Below, piece after piece: positions 1 to 7,962 of a DNA stretch of 16,952 bases. The position numbers and the translations under genes were made by a program. The notes under the pieces are model-generated. The model saw only the letters and a program-made list of their open reading frames with translations. It searched no databases and was not told the DNA's origin. Source of the stretch: an uncultured Chlorobiaceae bacterium (GTDB lineage: Bacteria > Bacteroidota > Chlorobiia > Chlorobiales > Chlorobiaceae); the NCBI GenBank assembly GCA_903917955.1, contig CAIXCO010000180.1, forward strand, positions 1 through 16,952. The letters run 5' to 3'. Position 1 is the first letter of the stretch; the number at the start of each line of letters is the position of its first letter.

Positions 1-2603
1 ACGGCAGAGTCGCTGAACTTGATATCCATCAGGCCACGGATGGTGCAGAGGTGCTCGCTCTGGTCATCAATGAGGTTCTCATATTTCTTGAACAGCTCAT
101 AGTTTCCGGTTCTGCAGGAGTGCTGCAAAAAGTGGATCGCTTCGGGGCTGAAGAGGTGGTATTCACCGCTGTGACGCCATTTGCGCTCACCGCCAGCCTC
201 AAGACCGCGATCAACCTTGTTGCCTGTCGCCGGAAAGACCGCTTCGTGGCGACGGCGTACCTCTTCGGCCACAATATCGAGGCCAATGCCCTCAATTCTG
301 GTAGGGGTACGGGTAAAGTAGGCATCGACCAACTGGGTGTTGAGACCAACCGCCTCAAAAATCTGGGCACCGCGATAACTCTGGATGGTTGAAATACCCA
401 TTTTGGCCATGGTCTTCACCACGCCCTTTACGGCAGCCTTGACATAATTTTTCAGGGCAACCTTCTCACTCAATTTAACATGACCCGACGCAACCAGCGA
501 ACGAACCGTCTCAAAGGCGAGATAGGGGTTGACTGCACCAACACCATAACTGATGAGCATGGCAAAGTGGTGCACCGTCCTCGGTTCAGCCGATTCAAGC
601 ACCAGACCAATCTGTGTTCTGATACCAGCGTTGATGAGGAAGTTGTGCAAGCCGGAGACCGCCAGAAGCGCTGGAATCGGTGCACGGTCACTGTTGAGCT
701 CTCCCTTGTCGGAAAGTATAATGATGTTAACGCCTTTGCTCGCCGCCTGCTCGGACTGGCGGTAGAGGTCGTGCATGGCCGCTTCAATACCCTTGCCACC
801 CTCTGCAACCGAATAAAAGATGGGAAGAGTCACAGCCCTGAAACCGGGCTTGTCGATATGACGAATTTTTTCCAGATCCTGGTTGGTCAAAATCGGATGA
901 GGCAGGCGAATACGACGGCAGTTCATCTCTGTGGGCTCAAGCAACTCTCCCTCAGTACCGAGCATCACCGTTGTAGAGGTGATAAGCTCTTCGCGAAGTG
1001 AGTCAATCGGGGGATTGGTCACCTGGGCAAAAAGCTGCTTGAAATAGTCGTAGAGCAGTTTTGGCTTGTTGGAGAAGGCTGCAAGGGGGGTATCGTTACC
1101 CATGGAGCCAATCAGCTCCACCCCTTTTTCGCTCATTGTTTTAATTTGCAGAATCAGATCTTCCTGAGTATAACCGAAGACCTTCTGACGGGCGGTAATG
1201 CTGAACTTGTCCTCATCCGGATTTTTCAAGGGAGCATGGTCGGTCAACTCCTCAAGATCGATGATATTCCGCTCAATCCATTCGCGGTATGGTTGCTCAC
1301 AGGAAATGCTCTGTTTGATCTCTTCATCAGAGATAATGCGCCCCTCGGCGGTATCGACGAGGAACATGCGGCCTGGCTGCAGGCGATCTTTCTTCAAAAT
1401 CCGCTCTGGTGCAATATCAAGCACACCAACCTCGGAGGCCATAATAACAAGGTCATCCTTGGTGATATAGTAGCGCGATGGGCGAAGTCCGTTACGGTCA
1501 AGCACGGCGCCAATCTGCACACCGTCGGTAAAGGTTACCGATGCAGGCCCGTCCCAGGGCTCCATCAAACAACTGTGATACTCGTAAAAGGCTTTTTTCT
1601 CTGCCGAAATTCCGTCATTGCCAGTCCAGGGCTCAGGGATGATCATCATGGCGGCATGAGCCAGCGAACGACCGGAAAGGACAAGGAACTCAAAGGCATT
1701 GTCGAGAATGGCCGAATCGCTGCCATCCTCCATAATAATCGGCTTGATATTCTCTATCGCATTACCGAATACTTGCGACTGGATATTTTTTTCTCTCGCC
1801 TTCATCCAGTTGACGTTGCCCTTGAGCGTGTTGATCTCGCCGTTATGGCTCAAATAACGGTAGGGATGCGCCCTGTCCCAGCTCGGAAAAGTGTTAGTAC
1901 TGAAACGGGAGTGTACCATCGCAATGGCACTCTCCATATCCTTGTCGTGCAGTTCAGGATAGAACTCCCCCACCTGCTCGGGAAGAAGCATCCCTTTATA
2001 AACAATGGTGCGCCCGGAAAGGCTCGATATGTAGAAATAGCTGCTGCCAAGAAGACCGGCGGTATATTTGACCCTTTTGGTGATGCGACGACGGATGATG
2101 TAGAGCTTTCTTTCAAATTCAAGCTCGGTGGCAGTATCCTTGCCCCAGCCAACAAAAAGCTGCTTGACGATGGGCTCCTGGGAGCGGGCCGTATCACCAA
2201 GCGAGTCATTGCAGGTGTCCACTTTTCTGAAACCCAAAAACTTCTGCCCCTCTGCCTGAATCATCTGACGGCAGATATCTTCAATAGCACGACGCTGTGA
2301 AATGTCAGGCGGCAAAAAGAGCATCCCGACACCATACTGCTTTTCTGGAGGGAGCTCAATATTGGATTCACCACAAACCCTGCGAAGGAACTTGTCGGGA
2401 ACCTGAAGCAGAATTCCTGCTCCGTCACCGGTATTTTTTTCACATCCACAGGCACCGCGATGCTTGAGATTTTCATTGATCTGCAAACCCTGCTCTACAA
2501 TTTCATGGGATTTGACACCTTTGATATGGGCAACAAACCCTACACCGCAAGCATCATGCTCAAACTGAGGATCATAGAGCCCAGTATTTAACGTAACGTT
2601 CAT
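1..2603 (-). CDS. gltB: Glutamate synthase large subunit, 3' end cut off by the window
   Basis: Makes glutamate from glutamine and 2-oxoglutarate, the GOGAT half of ammonium assimilation. The minus frame is open from ATG 2603 to the left edge: 867 codons of a protein that is usually about 1,500 residues. The N-terminus reads MNVTLNTGLYDPQFEHDACG, so the class-II glutaminase nucleophile is Cys19 after an 18-residue propeptide, as in the family. Later family motifs are a conserved region near residues 498-506 containing SMGNDTPLA, followed by NPPIDSLREE near residue 528 in the central domain. The visible part covers the glutaminase domain, the central domain and the beginning of the FMN/synthase domain; the Fe-S cysteines and C-terminal beta-helix lie outside. 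ATG 2603 has no clear Shine-Dalgarno. An in-frame GTG at 2615 is possible, but the propeptide length favours 2603. gpmA lies 112 nt upstream on the same strand. The gltD partner is not visible, so NADPH or ferredoxin dependence cannot be decided. Confidence 0.96.
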   Translation of the reverse strand, partial: MNVTLNTGLYDPQFEHDACGVGFVAHIKGVKSHEIVEQGLQINENLKHRGACGCEKNTGDGAGILLQVPDKFLRRVCGESNIELPPEKQYGVGMLFLPPDISQRRAIEDICRQMIQAEGQKFLGFRKVDTCNDSLGDTARSQEPIVKQLFVGWGKDTATELEFERKLYIIRRRITKRVKYTAGLLGSSYFYISSLSGRTIVYKGMLLPEQVGEFYPELHDKDMESAIAMVHSRFSTNTFPSWDRAHPYRYLSHNGEINTLKGNVNWMKAREKNIQSQVFGNAIENIKPIIMEDGSDSAILDNAFEFLVLSGRSLAHAAMMIIPEPWTGNDGISAEKKAFYEYHSCLMEPWDGPASVTFTDGVQIGAVLDRNGLRPSRYYITKDDLVIMASEVGVLDIAPERILKKDRLQPGRMFLVDTAEGRIISDEEIKQSISCEQPYREWIERNIIDLEELTDHAPLKNPDEDKFSITARQKVFGYTQEDLILQIKTMSEKGVELIGSMGNDTPLAAFSNKPKLLYDYFKQLFAQVTNPPIDSLREELITSTTVMLGTEGELLEPTEMNCRRIRLPHPILTNQDLEKIRHIDKPGFRAVTLPIFYSVAEGGKGIEAAMHDLYRQSEQAASKGVNIIILSDKGELNSDRAPIPALLAVSGLHNFLINAGIRTQIGLVLESAEPRTVHHFAMLISYGVGAVNPYLAFETVRSLVASGHVKLSEKVALKNYVKAAVKGVVKTMAKMGISTIQSYRGAQIFEAVGLNTQLVDAYFTRTPTRIEGIGLDIVAEEVRRRHEAVFPATGNKVDRGLEAGGERKWRHSGEYHLFSPEAIHFLQHSCRTGNYELFKKYENLIDDQSEHLCTIRGLMDIKFSDSA

Positions 2604-2715
2604 ATTTTCAGGCACAACTTTTCAAACAGTTTCAAAAAAAAGGCAACCAAAGGGTCTTAGCGCAGAATATAAATGTTTTTCACAATATCCCCTTACCCTT
2701 GTGCAATGCGCCGGG

Positions 2716-3459
2716 CTATGCTTTTCCCTGGCTGGCAACGGCATCAACCGCCTTTTTCAAGGCATCCTGATCACCGAGGTAGTAGCTTTTCAAGGCTTTA
2801 AGGTCGTCATCAAGCTCATAAACCAAGGGAATCCCGGTTGGGATATTAAGACCAACAATGTCCTCTTCGGAAATATTGTCGAGATATTTAACCAGCGCAC
2901 GCAGAGAGTTACCGTGGGCTGCAATAATAACCTTCCGTCCCTTGCGGATTTCGGGGGCTATCGTCTCGTGCCAGAAGGGCAGAAAACGATCGACCGTATC
3001 TTTGAGACATTCACTCAAGGGAACCTCCTCCTCACTCAAAGCTGTATAACGGGGGTCTGAACCTGGATAGCGCTCATCGCTCTTCTCAAGCGCTGGTGGC
3101 GGGGTATCGTAACTTCTTCTCCACACAAGAACCTGCTCTTCGCCATACTTCTGCGACGTCTCTGACTTGTTGAGGCCCTGCAATGCACCGTAGTGGCGCT
3201 CGTTGAGCCTCCAGCTCTTGAAGACAGGAATCCACATCAGATCCATCTCATCAAGCACGCTCCACAAGGTCCTGATGGCACGTTTCAGTACCGAGGTATA
3301 GGCGACGTCAAAAACGAATCCCCCCTCCCTAAGCAGTTTCCCGGCAGTGGAAGCTTCGCCTCTCCCTTGCTCGGTGAGGTCGATATCATACCACCCCGTA
3401 AAACGATTTTCACGGTTCCACTGACTTTCTCCATGCCGTAACAAGACCAGTTTGATCAT
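2716..3459 (-). CDS. gpmA: 2,3-bisphosphoglycerate-dependent phosphoglycerate mutase
   Basis: Interconverts 3- and 2-phosphoglycerate in the cytoplasm; in an autotroph it would mostly serve gluconeogenic and biosynthetic flux. The 247 residues match the usual length of about 250. The phosphohistidine motif LRHGESQWN places the catalytic His at residue 9 with Arg8 and Glu11. RLNERHYG (84-91) supplies the conserved Glu87, and AAHGNSLRAL (180-189) supplies the second active-site His182. The C-terminal tail (about 225-247) is the flexible segment typical of the cofactor-dependent enzyme and is absent from the unrelated cofactor-independent GpmI. ATG 3459 is preceded by GGGAG (complement of 3465-3469) at a good distance. 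It reads towards gltB; no convincing terminator was seen in the 112-nt gap, so co-transcription with gltB is possible. Confidence 0.97.
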   Translation of the reverse strand: MIKLVLLRHGESQWNRENRFTGWYDIDLTEQGRGEASTAGKLLREGGFVFDVAYTSVLKRAIRTLWSVLDEMDLMWIPVFKSWRLNERHYGALQGLNKSETSQKYGEEQVLVWRRSYDTPPPALEKSDERYPGSDPRYTALSEEEVPLSECLKDTVDRFLPFWHETIAPEIRKGRKVIIAAHGNSLRALVKYLDNISEEDIVGLNIPTGIPLVYELDDDLKALKSYYLGDQDALKKAVDAVASQGKA

Positions 3460-3772
3460 ATCGACTCCCTTTTTTCAGGATTTTTTATTCAGGAAAATTC
3501 ACTTTTTCCGTTGATTGGCCGGTAATTTACTATTCTCTGCATCTTTTCTCAAACTTCATCCGCTTCAGGGGCACTAAAGTTTTCTTCAGAATGGAGAGAA
3601 TAGTTGAAAAGGGAAGGGTTTTCAAAGAATTGTCTGTAGATTTATAAATCGAAATATGATATCTTAGGTAATTTTTGGCGCAAGGGTGGTTGGCGGGTTC
3701 GGTGTACCTCTCTTCCCCTCTTCCCGGTAGTAATGATGATCTGTAAATGCCCTTATACTGATAAAAACGACA
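3460..3772. other. Divergent intergenic region, gpmA / nitronate monooxygenase-like gene
   Basis: These 313 bases hold the control regions of two divergent genes and no convincing coding sequence. The left part carries the gpmA Shine-Dalgarno and promoter candidate. For the plus-strand gene, two weak promoter readings exist. One is TTGTCT at 3630-3635 with TATGAT at 3655-3660, with a long 19-nt spacer. The other is TATACT at 3754-3759 without a -35, which would give an almost leaderless mRNA for the ATG at 3773. No Shine-Dalgarno precedes that ATG. A short minus-strand open frame here (84 codons) lacks any recognisable protein features and was not called. Confidence 0.5.
3524..3552 (-). promoter_or_regulatory. 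Candidate sigma70-type promoter for gpmA
   Basis: On the minus strand TTGAGA (complement of 3547-3552) and TAAATT (complement of 3524-3529) are separated by exactly 17 nt. The -35 matches the consensus at five of six bases, the -10 at four. The implied transcript would have a leader of roughly 55-60 nt. Read by eye only. Confidence 0.35.
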
Positions 3773-5050
3773 ATGAACGTAGACAATTTCAGGTTACAAA
3801 TAGGCGGAAAAGAGTATGTACCCATCATTATTGGAGGCATGGGTGTTAACATTTCGACAACCGAGCTTGCCGTTGCAGCAGCAAAACTGGGTGGAATAGG
3901 CCACGTTTCCGATGCCATCGCGGGCTATGTTTGCGACCGGTTATTCAACACCTCCTTTATAAGTCGGAAAAGGAAAAAGTATGCCGAATACAGCAACAAT
4001 CCCGATAAATCAGCGGTTCAGTTTGACCTTGAAGAGGTCGCCGCAGCACAGAAGAAGTACATTGAGTACACCATGTCGCAAAAAACGGGCAGCGGCTCCA
4101 TTTTTTTGAACTGCATGGAGAAACTGACCATGAACAACAGTATTCCAACGCTGAAGGTGCGACTTACGGCGGCAATGGATGCTGGTATTGACGGTCTTAC
4201 TCTTGCGGCCGGGCTCAACCTCCGGACACTTGACCTTATTTCAGATCATCCACGCTTCCGCGATGTCAAAATCGGTATTATTATCTCCTCAGTCAGGGCA
4301 CTCGCCATCTTTCTGAAGCGTGCCTCACGCCTTAACCGCCTGCCCGACTACATTGTTGTTGAAGGGCCTCTTGCCGGTGGCCACCTCGGCTTTGGACCTG
4401 CCGACTGGCACACCTTCGACCTCAAAACCATTTTTATCGAAGTGCTCGCTTTTCTGAAAAAAGAGGGGCTGAACATTCCTGTCATTCCTGCTGGCGGCAT
4501 TTTTACCGGCACCGATGCTGTTGACTACCTCCAAATGGGAGCGGCAGGCGTACAGGTGGCTACCCGCTTTACCATCAGCAAGGAGGCTGGCCTTCCAGTT
4601 GATGTCAAGCAGAACTATATCAATGCAAAAGAGGAGGATATTGTCGTCAACATGGCATCCACCACCGGTTACCCCATGCGGATGCTCACCTCTTCACCGA
4701 CCCTCCGCTACGCCATAAAACCAAACTGCGAAGGGCTTGGCTATCTGCTCGACAACGGCGGAAAATGTACCTACATTGACGAGTATTATGAAGCCCTTGC
4801 CGTGCGCAAACCGGGAGAGCCTCTTGTAATCAAGGAGAAGACCTGTCTCTGTACCGGCATGGCCAATTACGACTGCTGGACATGTGGCCACACCACCTAT
4901 CGCCTCAAGGAGACCACCAACCAGCTTCCAGATGGAAAATGGCAGCTTCCAACGGCCGAAGATATTTTTCTTGACTATCAGTTCAGCAGTGATCACTCCA
5001 TTGCTCTCCCAAAACCAGAGGTTAGCGGAACAACCCAACTGAACCTATGA
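3773..5050 (+). CDS. Nitronate monooxygenase / 2-nitropropane dioxygenase-family flavoprotein with Cys-rich C-terminus
   Basis: An FMN-dependent TIM-barrel oxidoreductase of the NMO/NPD family (which also includes FabK and PfaD). Seen: an N-terminal barrel strand with IIIGGMGVNIS (18-28) followed by AAAKLGGIGHVSD (35-47), the family pattern. VEGPLAGGHLGFGP (196-209) places the likely catalytic His at 204. IPVIPAGGIFTGTDAVDYLQ (235-254), followed by MGAAGVQVATRF, is the FMN-phosphate-binding part. At 425 residues it is longer than most NMOs (about 320-370). The extra tail contains C358-x-C360-x7-C368-x2-C371, with further Cys at 319 and 332, a spacing that could bind an Fe-S cluster or zinc. 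The substrate cannot be inferred: nitronate oxidation is only the family name, and an enoyl-reductase or other flavin role is possible. The stop overlaps the start of the downstream membrane-protein gene (ATGA), so the two are probably translated together. Confidence 0.85.
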   Translation: MNVDNFRLQIGGKEYVPIIIGGMGVNISTTELAVAAAKLGGIGHVSDAIAGYVCDRLFNTSFISRKRKKYAEYSNNPDKSAVQFDLEEVAAAQKKYIEYTMSQKTGSGSIFLNCMEKLTMNNSIPTLKVRLTAAMDAGIDGLTLAAGLNLRTLDLISDHPRFRDVKIGIIISSVRALAIFLKRASRLNRLPDYIVVEGPLAGGHLGFGPADWHTFDLKTIFIEVLAFLKKEGLNIPVIPAGGIFTGTDAVDYLQMGAAGVQVATRFTISKEAGLPVDVKQNYINAKEEDIVVNMASTTGYPMRMLTSSPTLRYAIKPNCEGLGYLLDNGGKCTYIDEYYEALAVRKPGEPLVIKEKTCLCTGMANYDCWTCGHTTYRLKETTNQLPDGKWQLPTAEDIFLDYQFSSDHSIALPKPEVSGTTQLNL

Positions 5051-6051
5051 AACAAAAAACAACCCTCTTTCTCTTTGCCGCACTGATAGCAATCACACTC
5101 ATTCTGGTTGTTTTTACTGTGAACCAGTTGAGTGCGGCTGCCGGGCTACTCAGCACTCTGCACCCTTACGCAGGAAAGCTCTTTCTTCTTTTCAGCGCAT
5201 CCATCATCCTCTTCGCCCTCTACCGTGGCCTCCTGCTTTTTTCGCTCCCGAAAAGTGCGGTACTGCCTGAACATGAGAATACCAGCGAGATGGCCGCATA
5301 CCGGGAGTACCTGAACTGCCGGTTACCGGTTCACCCCATGCACCCAGAATCGACGAAACAAGAGAGAGACCAGAGGTGGCTGCGCACCAACCTCAAATAT
5401 CTCGAAACCGACGCGGTCAATGCGACCCGGCAAATTGCCACAAAAAACTTTTTTGTAGGGGCTTTTGCCCAGAACACCTCTTACGGCACCACCACCTCCC
5501 TTTTCAACATCCTCAAGGTGATCTGGAGCATTTACGCCATACACCACCGCAAGCAGCATCTCAGGGAGTTCATCACCCTGCTCCGCTCAGTCTACAATTG
5601 CCTCCCTCTCTCCGACTTTAAAAAAGAGGATATACCGGCTCACATCAAGCCAATTATACAATCCTCGTTCAGCAACACCCTCTCAACATTGCTGCCGGCA
5701 GGAAACCTTTTGAGCCCGTTTTTTCTCAACCTCTTCATCGCTGGTTCCACCAACGCCTATATCACCTGCCTTGCCGGTATTATTGCTACCCGTCAATGCC
5801 AGGTCATGACGAAAGAGGACAAAAAAGAGATTATTCAGCAAAGCATGTTTGAGGCCTCATTCATGCTCAAGGAGATTGTCAGGGAGTGCAACCCGATTCT
5901 CTCAGTCACCATCAGTCAGGCCGTCAAAAAGGCCAGCGTCGAGAGCCTCAACACCATCCAGCCCCCCACATCAGGAAGCGGCATGGCCCAGGACATTGTT
6001 TCACATCTCGCCAGCTCACTGAAACACATTCTTAAAGAGAGTGGTCAGTAA
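5047..6051 (+). CDS. Unrecognised membrane protein, translationally coupled to the upstream flavoprotein
   Basis: I do not recognise the family with confidence. The 334-residue protein starts with two strong hydrophobic segments (about 6-27 and 43-67) joined by a short loop, consistent with an inner-membrane hairpin. Two weaker hydrophobic or amphipathic stretches follow (about 134-166 and 215-247), the second rich in Ala/Gly/Leu. A basic segment HHRKQHLREF lies at 166-175. The order (N-terminal membrane hairpin, then a mixed hydrophobic domain) loosely recalls DUF697/YcjF-type proteins, but this is a guess. ATG 5047 overlaps the stop of the flavoprotein gene by 4 nt and no independent Shine-Dalgarno is evident, so it is probably coupled. 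The last codon (CAG) and the TAA stop lie in or at the edge of a palindromic repeat, so the C-terminus may have been altered by repeat insertion. Confidence 0.8.
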   Translation: MKQKTTLFLFAALIAITLILVVFTVNQLSAAAGLLSTLHPYAGKLFLLFSASIILFALYRGLLLFSLPKSAVLPEHENTSEMAAYREYLNCRLPVHPMHPESTKQERDQRWLRTNLKYLETDAVNATRQIATKNFFVGAFAQNTSYGTTTSLFNILKVIWSIYAIHHRKQHLREFITLLRSVYNCLPLSDFKKEDIPAHIKPIIQSSFSNTLSTLLPAGNLLSPFFLNLFIAGSTNAYITCLAGIIATRQCQVMTKEDKKEIIQQSMFEASFMLKEIVRECNPILSVTISQAVKKASVESLNTIQPPTSGSGMAQDIVSHLASSLKHILKESGQ

Positions 6052-6092
6052 TCAGTAGTCAGTACTGATTACTGACTACTGATTACTTTTTT
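6047..6092. terminator. 18-bp-arm palindrome carrying two stop codons; likely convergent terminator or repeat element
   Basis: The left arm AGTAATCAGTAGTCAGTA (6047-6064) and its perfect complement (6070-6087) flank a 5-nt loop CTGAT. A run of six T (6087-6092) follows on the plus strand, giving the shape of an intrinsic terminator for the membrane-protein gene. The stem is AT-rich and built from near-repeats of CAGTAAT/CAGTAGT, unlike ordinary terminators. It contains the TAA of the plus-strand gene (6049-6051) and the TAG of tadA (6076-6078). Confidence 0.8.
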
Positions 6093-6543
6093 CCCGTATT
6101 TCTCGGAAGAAGTCCTGGATCAGTGCGCTGCACTTATTTTCCATGATTCCGCCGAAGACTTCCGGCTGATGGTTGAGCAGGCGGCAGGCGGTGACATTCA
6201 GGACGGTGCCTGATGCGCCCATTTTTGGATCGTAGGCTCCGAAAATAACCCTGCCAACCTTTGCATTGACAATTGCTCCGGCACACATGGGGCAGGGCTC
6301 AAGGGTCACTGCGAGCGTGCAATCGTTGAGATACTTGCTCCCGATGGTCGCCATGGCGGAGGTCAACGCAATCATTTCAGCATGTGCGGTAGCATCACAA
6401 AGCGCCTCCACCTGATTATACCCCCGCCCGATAACATGACCATTGCCGTCAAGCACAACCGCCCCCACAGGAACCTCCTTGCGTTCAAAAGCCTTGATGG
6501 CTTCCCTGAAGGCAAGTTCCATGCAATACGTAAAATCCATCAT
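6076..6543 (-). CDS. tadA: tRNA-specific adenosine deaminase
   Basis: Deaminates A34 to inosine in the anticodon of tRNA-Arg(ACG). Counting from ATG 6543, the zinc-dependent deaminase motif has HAE (His54, catalytic Glu56) and PCPMC (83-87, Cys84 and Cys87 as zinc ligands). VPVGAVV (24-30) and FGAYDPKMGA (101-110) fit the TadA subgroup of the cytidine-deaminase fold. The open frame extends upstream to an ATG at 6627, but those 28 residues do not resemble TadA and would push into the sucC control region. MMDFTYCMELA gives the normal length (155 aa), so 6543 (or 6540) was chosen; neither has a strong Shine-Dalgarno. The final residues SNQ and the stop are encoded by the palindromic repeat, so the native C-terminus may have been changed. 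It is convergent with the upstream membrane-protein gene and divergent from sucC. Confidence 0.95.
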   Translation of the reverse strand: MMDFTYCMELAFREAIKAFERKEVPVGAVVLDGNGHVIGRGYNQVEALCDATAHAEMIALTSAMATIGSKYLNDCTLAVTLEPCPMCAGAIVNAKVGRVIFGAYDPKMGASGTVLNVTACRLLNHQPEVFGGIMENKCSALIQDFFREIREKSNQ

Positions 6544-6582
6544 ACTTTTTATAAAAATAGTGTTAAGCCAGCAACAAGAGGT

Positions 6583-6611
6583 TTTACCGTAATCGTAATT
6601 TTCATTATACT
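6583..6611 (+). promoter_or_regulatory. Candidate promoter for sucC
   Basis: TTTACC (6583-6588) and TATACT (6606-6611) are separated by 17 nt. The -10 matches five of six consensus bases, the -35 four. It would start a leader of about 70 nt. It sits just beyond the chosen tadA start, which fits the shorter tadA model. Confidence 0.4.
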
Positions 6612-6687
6612 GTTGTCTCATGCGCAATCCAGCGTCTTACCGCCGTTATGAGTCAAAACTATCGTCAGTAACCCAAGACACAAAAAT

Positions 6688-7866
6688 ATGAACATTCATG
6701 AATATCAAGGCAAGGATATCCTGAGAAAATTCGGGGTTGCAGTGCCAAGAGGAATTGTTGCCTATTCGCCCGATGAAGCGAAACAGGCGGCTGAGCAGCT
6801 TTTTGAAGAGCTCGGCTGTCCGGTTGTTGTTGTAAAAGCACAGATTCATGCAGGCGGCAGAGGAAAAGCTGGAGGCGTGAAACTTGCAAAATCGCCCGCT
6901 GAGGCCTTTGATATTGCCCAGCAAATGATCGGCATCACCCTTGTGACCCACCAGACCGGCCCTGAAGGCAAAGAGGTCAGAAGACTGCTTGTCGAAGAGG
7001 GAATGAATATCGAAAAAGAGTTTTATGTCGGCGTTACCCTTGATCGCTCAACATCAAAGAACGTTTTGATGATTTCGACCGAAGGGGGTATGGAAATTGA
7101 GAAAGTTGCCGAAGAGAGTCCGGAACTGCTCCTGAAAATCCAGATTGATCCACTCTTCGGAATCCAGGGGTTCCAGGCTCGCGAGGCGGCCTTCTTCCTT
7201 GGACTCAAGGGTGAGCAGTTCCGCAACGCCGTCAGCTTTATCACCGCACTCTACAACGCCTACGTCTCCATTGATGCGGCACTGGCTGAAATCAACCCGC
7301 TGGTCGTCACCAAAGAGGGCAAAGTGCTGGCACTTGATGCAAAAATCAATTTTGATGACAACGCACTCTTCCGCCACAAGGATTTCCTTGACCTGCGCGA
7401 TACCCATGAAGAGGATCCTTTTGAGGTCGAAGCCTCAAAATCAAATCTCAACTATGTCCGCCTTGATGGCAATGTTGGCTGTATGGTCAACGGTGCAGGG
7501 CTGGCCATGGGCACCATGGATATGATCCAGCTCGCAGGCGGCAAACCGGCCAACTTCCTTGATGTCGGCGGTTCAGCAAGCCCCCAGACGGTCGAAGAGG
7601 GGTTCAAAATCATTTTGAGCGACAAAAACGTCAAGGCAATCCTTGTCAACATTTTCGGCGGCATTGTTCGTTGCGACCGTGTAGCAGCCGGTATTATCGA
7701 AGCCGCAAAAAAAATCGGCCTTCACCTGCCGGTTATTGTCCGCCTTGAGGGAACCAACGCCCCAATGGCACAAAAAATGCTTGATGAGTCAGGCCTGAAC
7801 CTTATCGCCGCCAAAGGACTGCGCGATGCGGCCTTGAAGGTGCAGGAAGCATTGGCTGCCTCCTAA
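6688..7866 (+). CDS. sucC: Succinate--CoA ligase, beta subunit
   Basis: Beta chain of succinyl-CoA synthetase, which interconverts succinate and succinyl-CoA with ATP or GTP. In a green sulfur bacterium it would work in the reductive direction of the TCA cycle. The 392 residues have the standard length. MNIHEYQGKDILRKFGV opens an N-terminal ATP-grasp domain (1-205) containing AQIHAGGRGKAGGVK (51-65) and EINPLVV (201-207). DAKINFDDNALFRH (217-230) fits the Mg/nucleotide site. The C-terminal ligase domain has CMVNGAGLAMGTMDMI (265-280), KPANFLDVGGSA (286-297) and NIFGGIVRCD (321-330). No clear Shine-Dalgarno precedes the ATG. The gene stands alone: a strong terminator follows at once and the alpha subunit gene sucD is not beside it, as in some other Chlorobi. 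Confidence 0.98.
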   Translation: MNIHEYQGKDILRKFGVAVPRGIVAYSPDEAKQAAEQLFEELGCPVVVVKAQIHAGGRGKAGGVKLAKSPAEAFDIAQQMIGITLVTHQTGPEGKEVRRLLVEEGMNIEKEFYVGVTLDRSTSKNVLMISTEGGMEIEKVAEESPELLLKIQIDPLFGIQGFQAREAAFFLGLKGEQFRNAVSFITALYNAYVSIDAALAEINPLVVTKEGKVLALDAKINFDDNALFRHKDFLDLRDTHEEDPFEVEASKSNLNYVRLDGNVGCMVNGAGLAMGTMDMIQLAGGKPANFLDVGGSASPQTVEEGFKIILSDKNVKAILVNIFGGIVRCDRVAAGIIEAAKKIGLHLPVIVRLEGTNAPMAQKMLDESGLNLIAAKGLRDAALKVQEALAAS

Positions 7867-7890
7867 AGCAGTACCATTACGGCACCACGC

Positions 7891-7932
7891 AAAAAAATAC
7901 CCCGCAAGAGAGAATCTGCGGGGTATTTTTTT
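7891..7932. terminator. Bidirectional intrinsic terminator between sucC and hsp20
   Basis: A perfect 16-bp inverted repeat: A7 then TACCCCGCA (7891-7906), a 10-nt loop, then TGCGGGGTA followed by T7 (7917-7932). The GC core with an A-tract on one side and a T-tract on the other makes a classical terminator for both sucC (plus) and hsp20 (minus), which converge here. Confidence 0.93.
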
Positions 7933-7962
7933 CAATCGTTTCAGGTTTGCCCCTTTCCACAT

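Noticed and set aside
1146..2300. Long plus-strand open frame (384 codons) inside gltB
   Set aside because: It lies antisense to an unmistakable glutamate synthase coding sequence, has no ribosome binding site and no recognisable domain; it is a by-product of gltB codon use.
2604..2715. Terminator between gpmA and gltB
   Set aside because: There is a T8 run on the minus strand, but only distant 6-bp complementary segments precede it, so no convincing hairpin forms.
6544..6627. N-terminal extension of tadA to the ATG at 6627
   Set aside because: The 28 extra residues do not resemble TadA and would cover the sucC promoter candidate; the internal ATG at 6543 gives the normal length.
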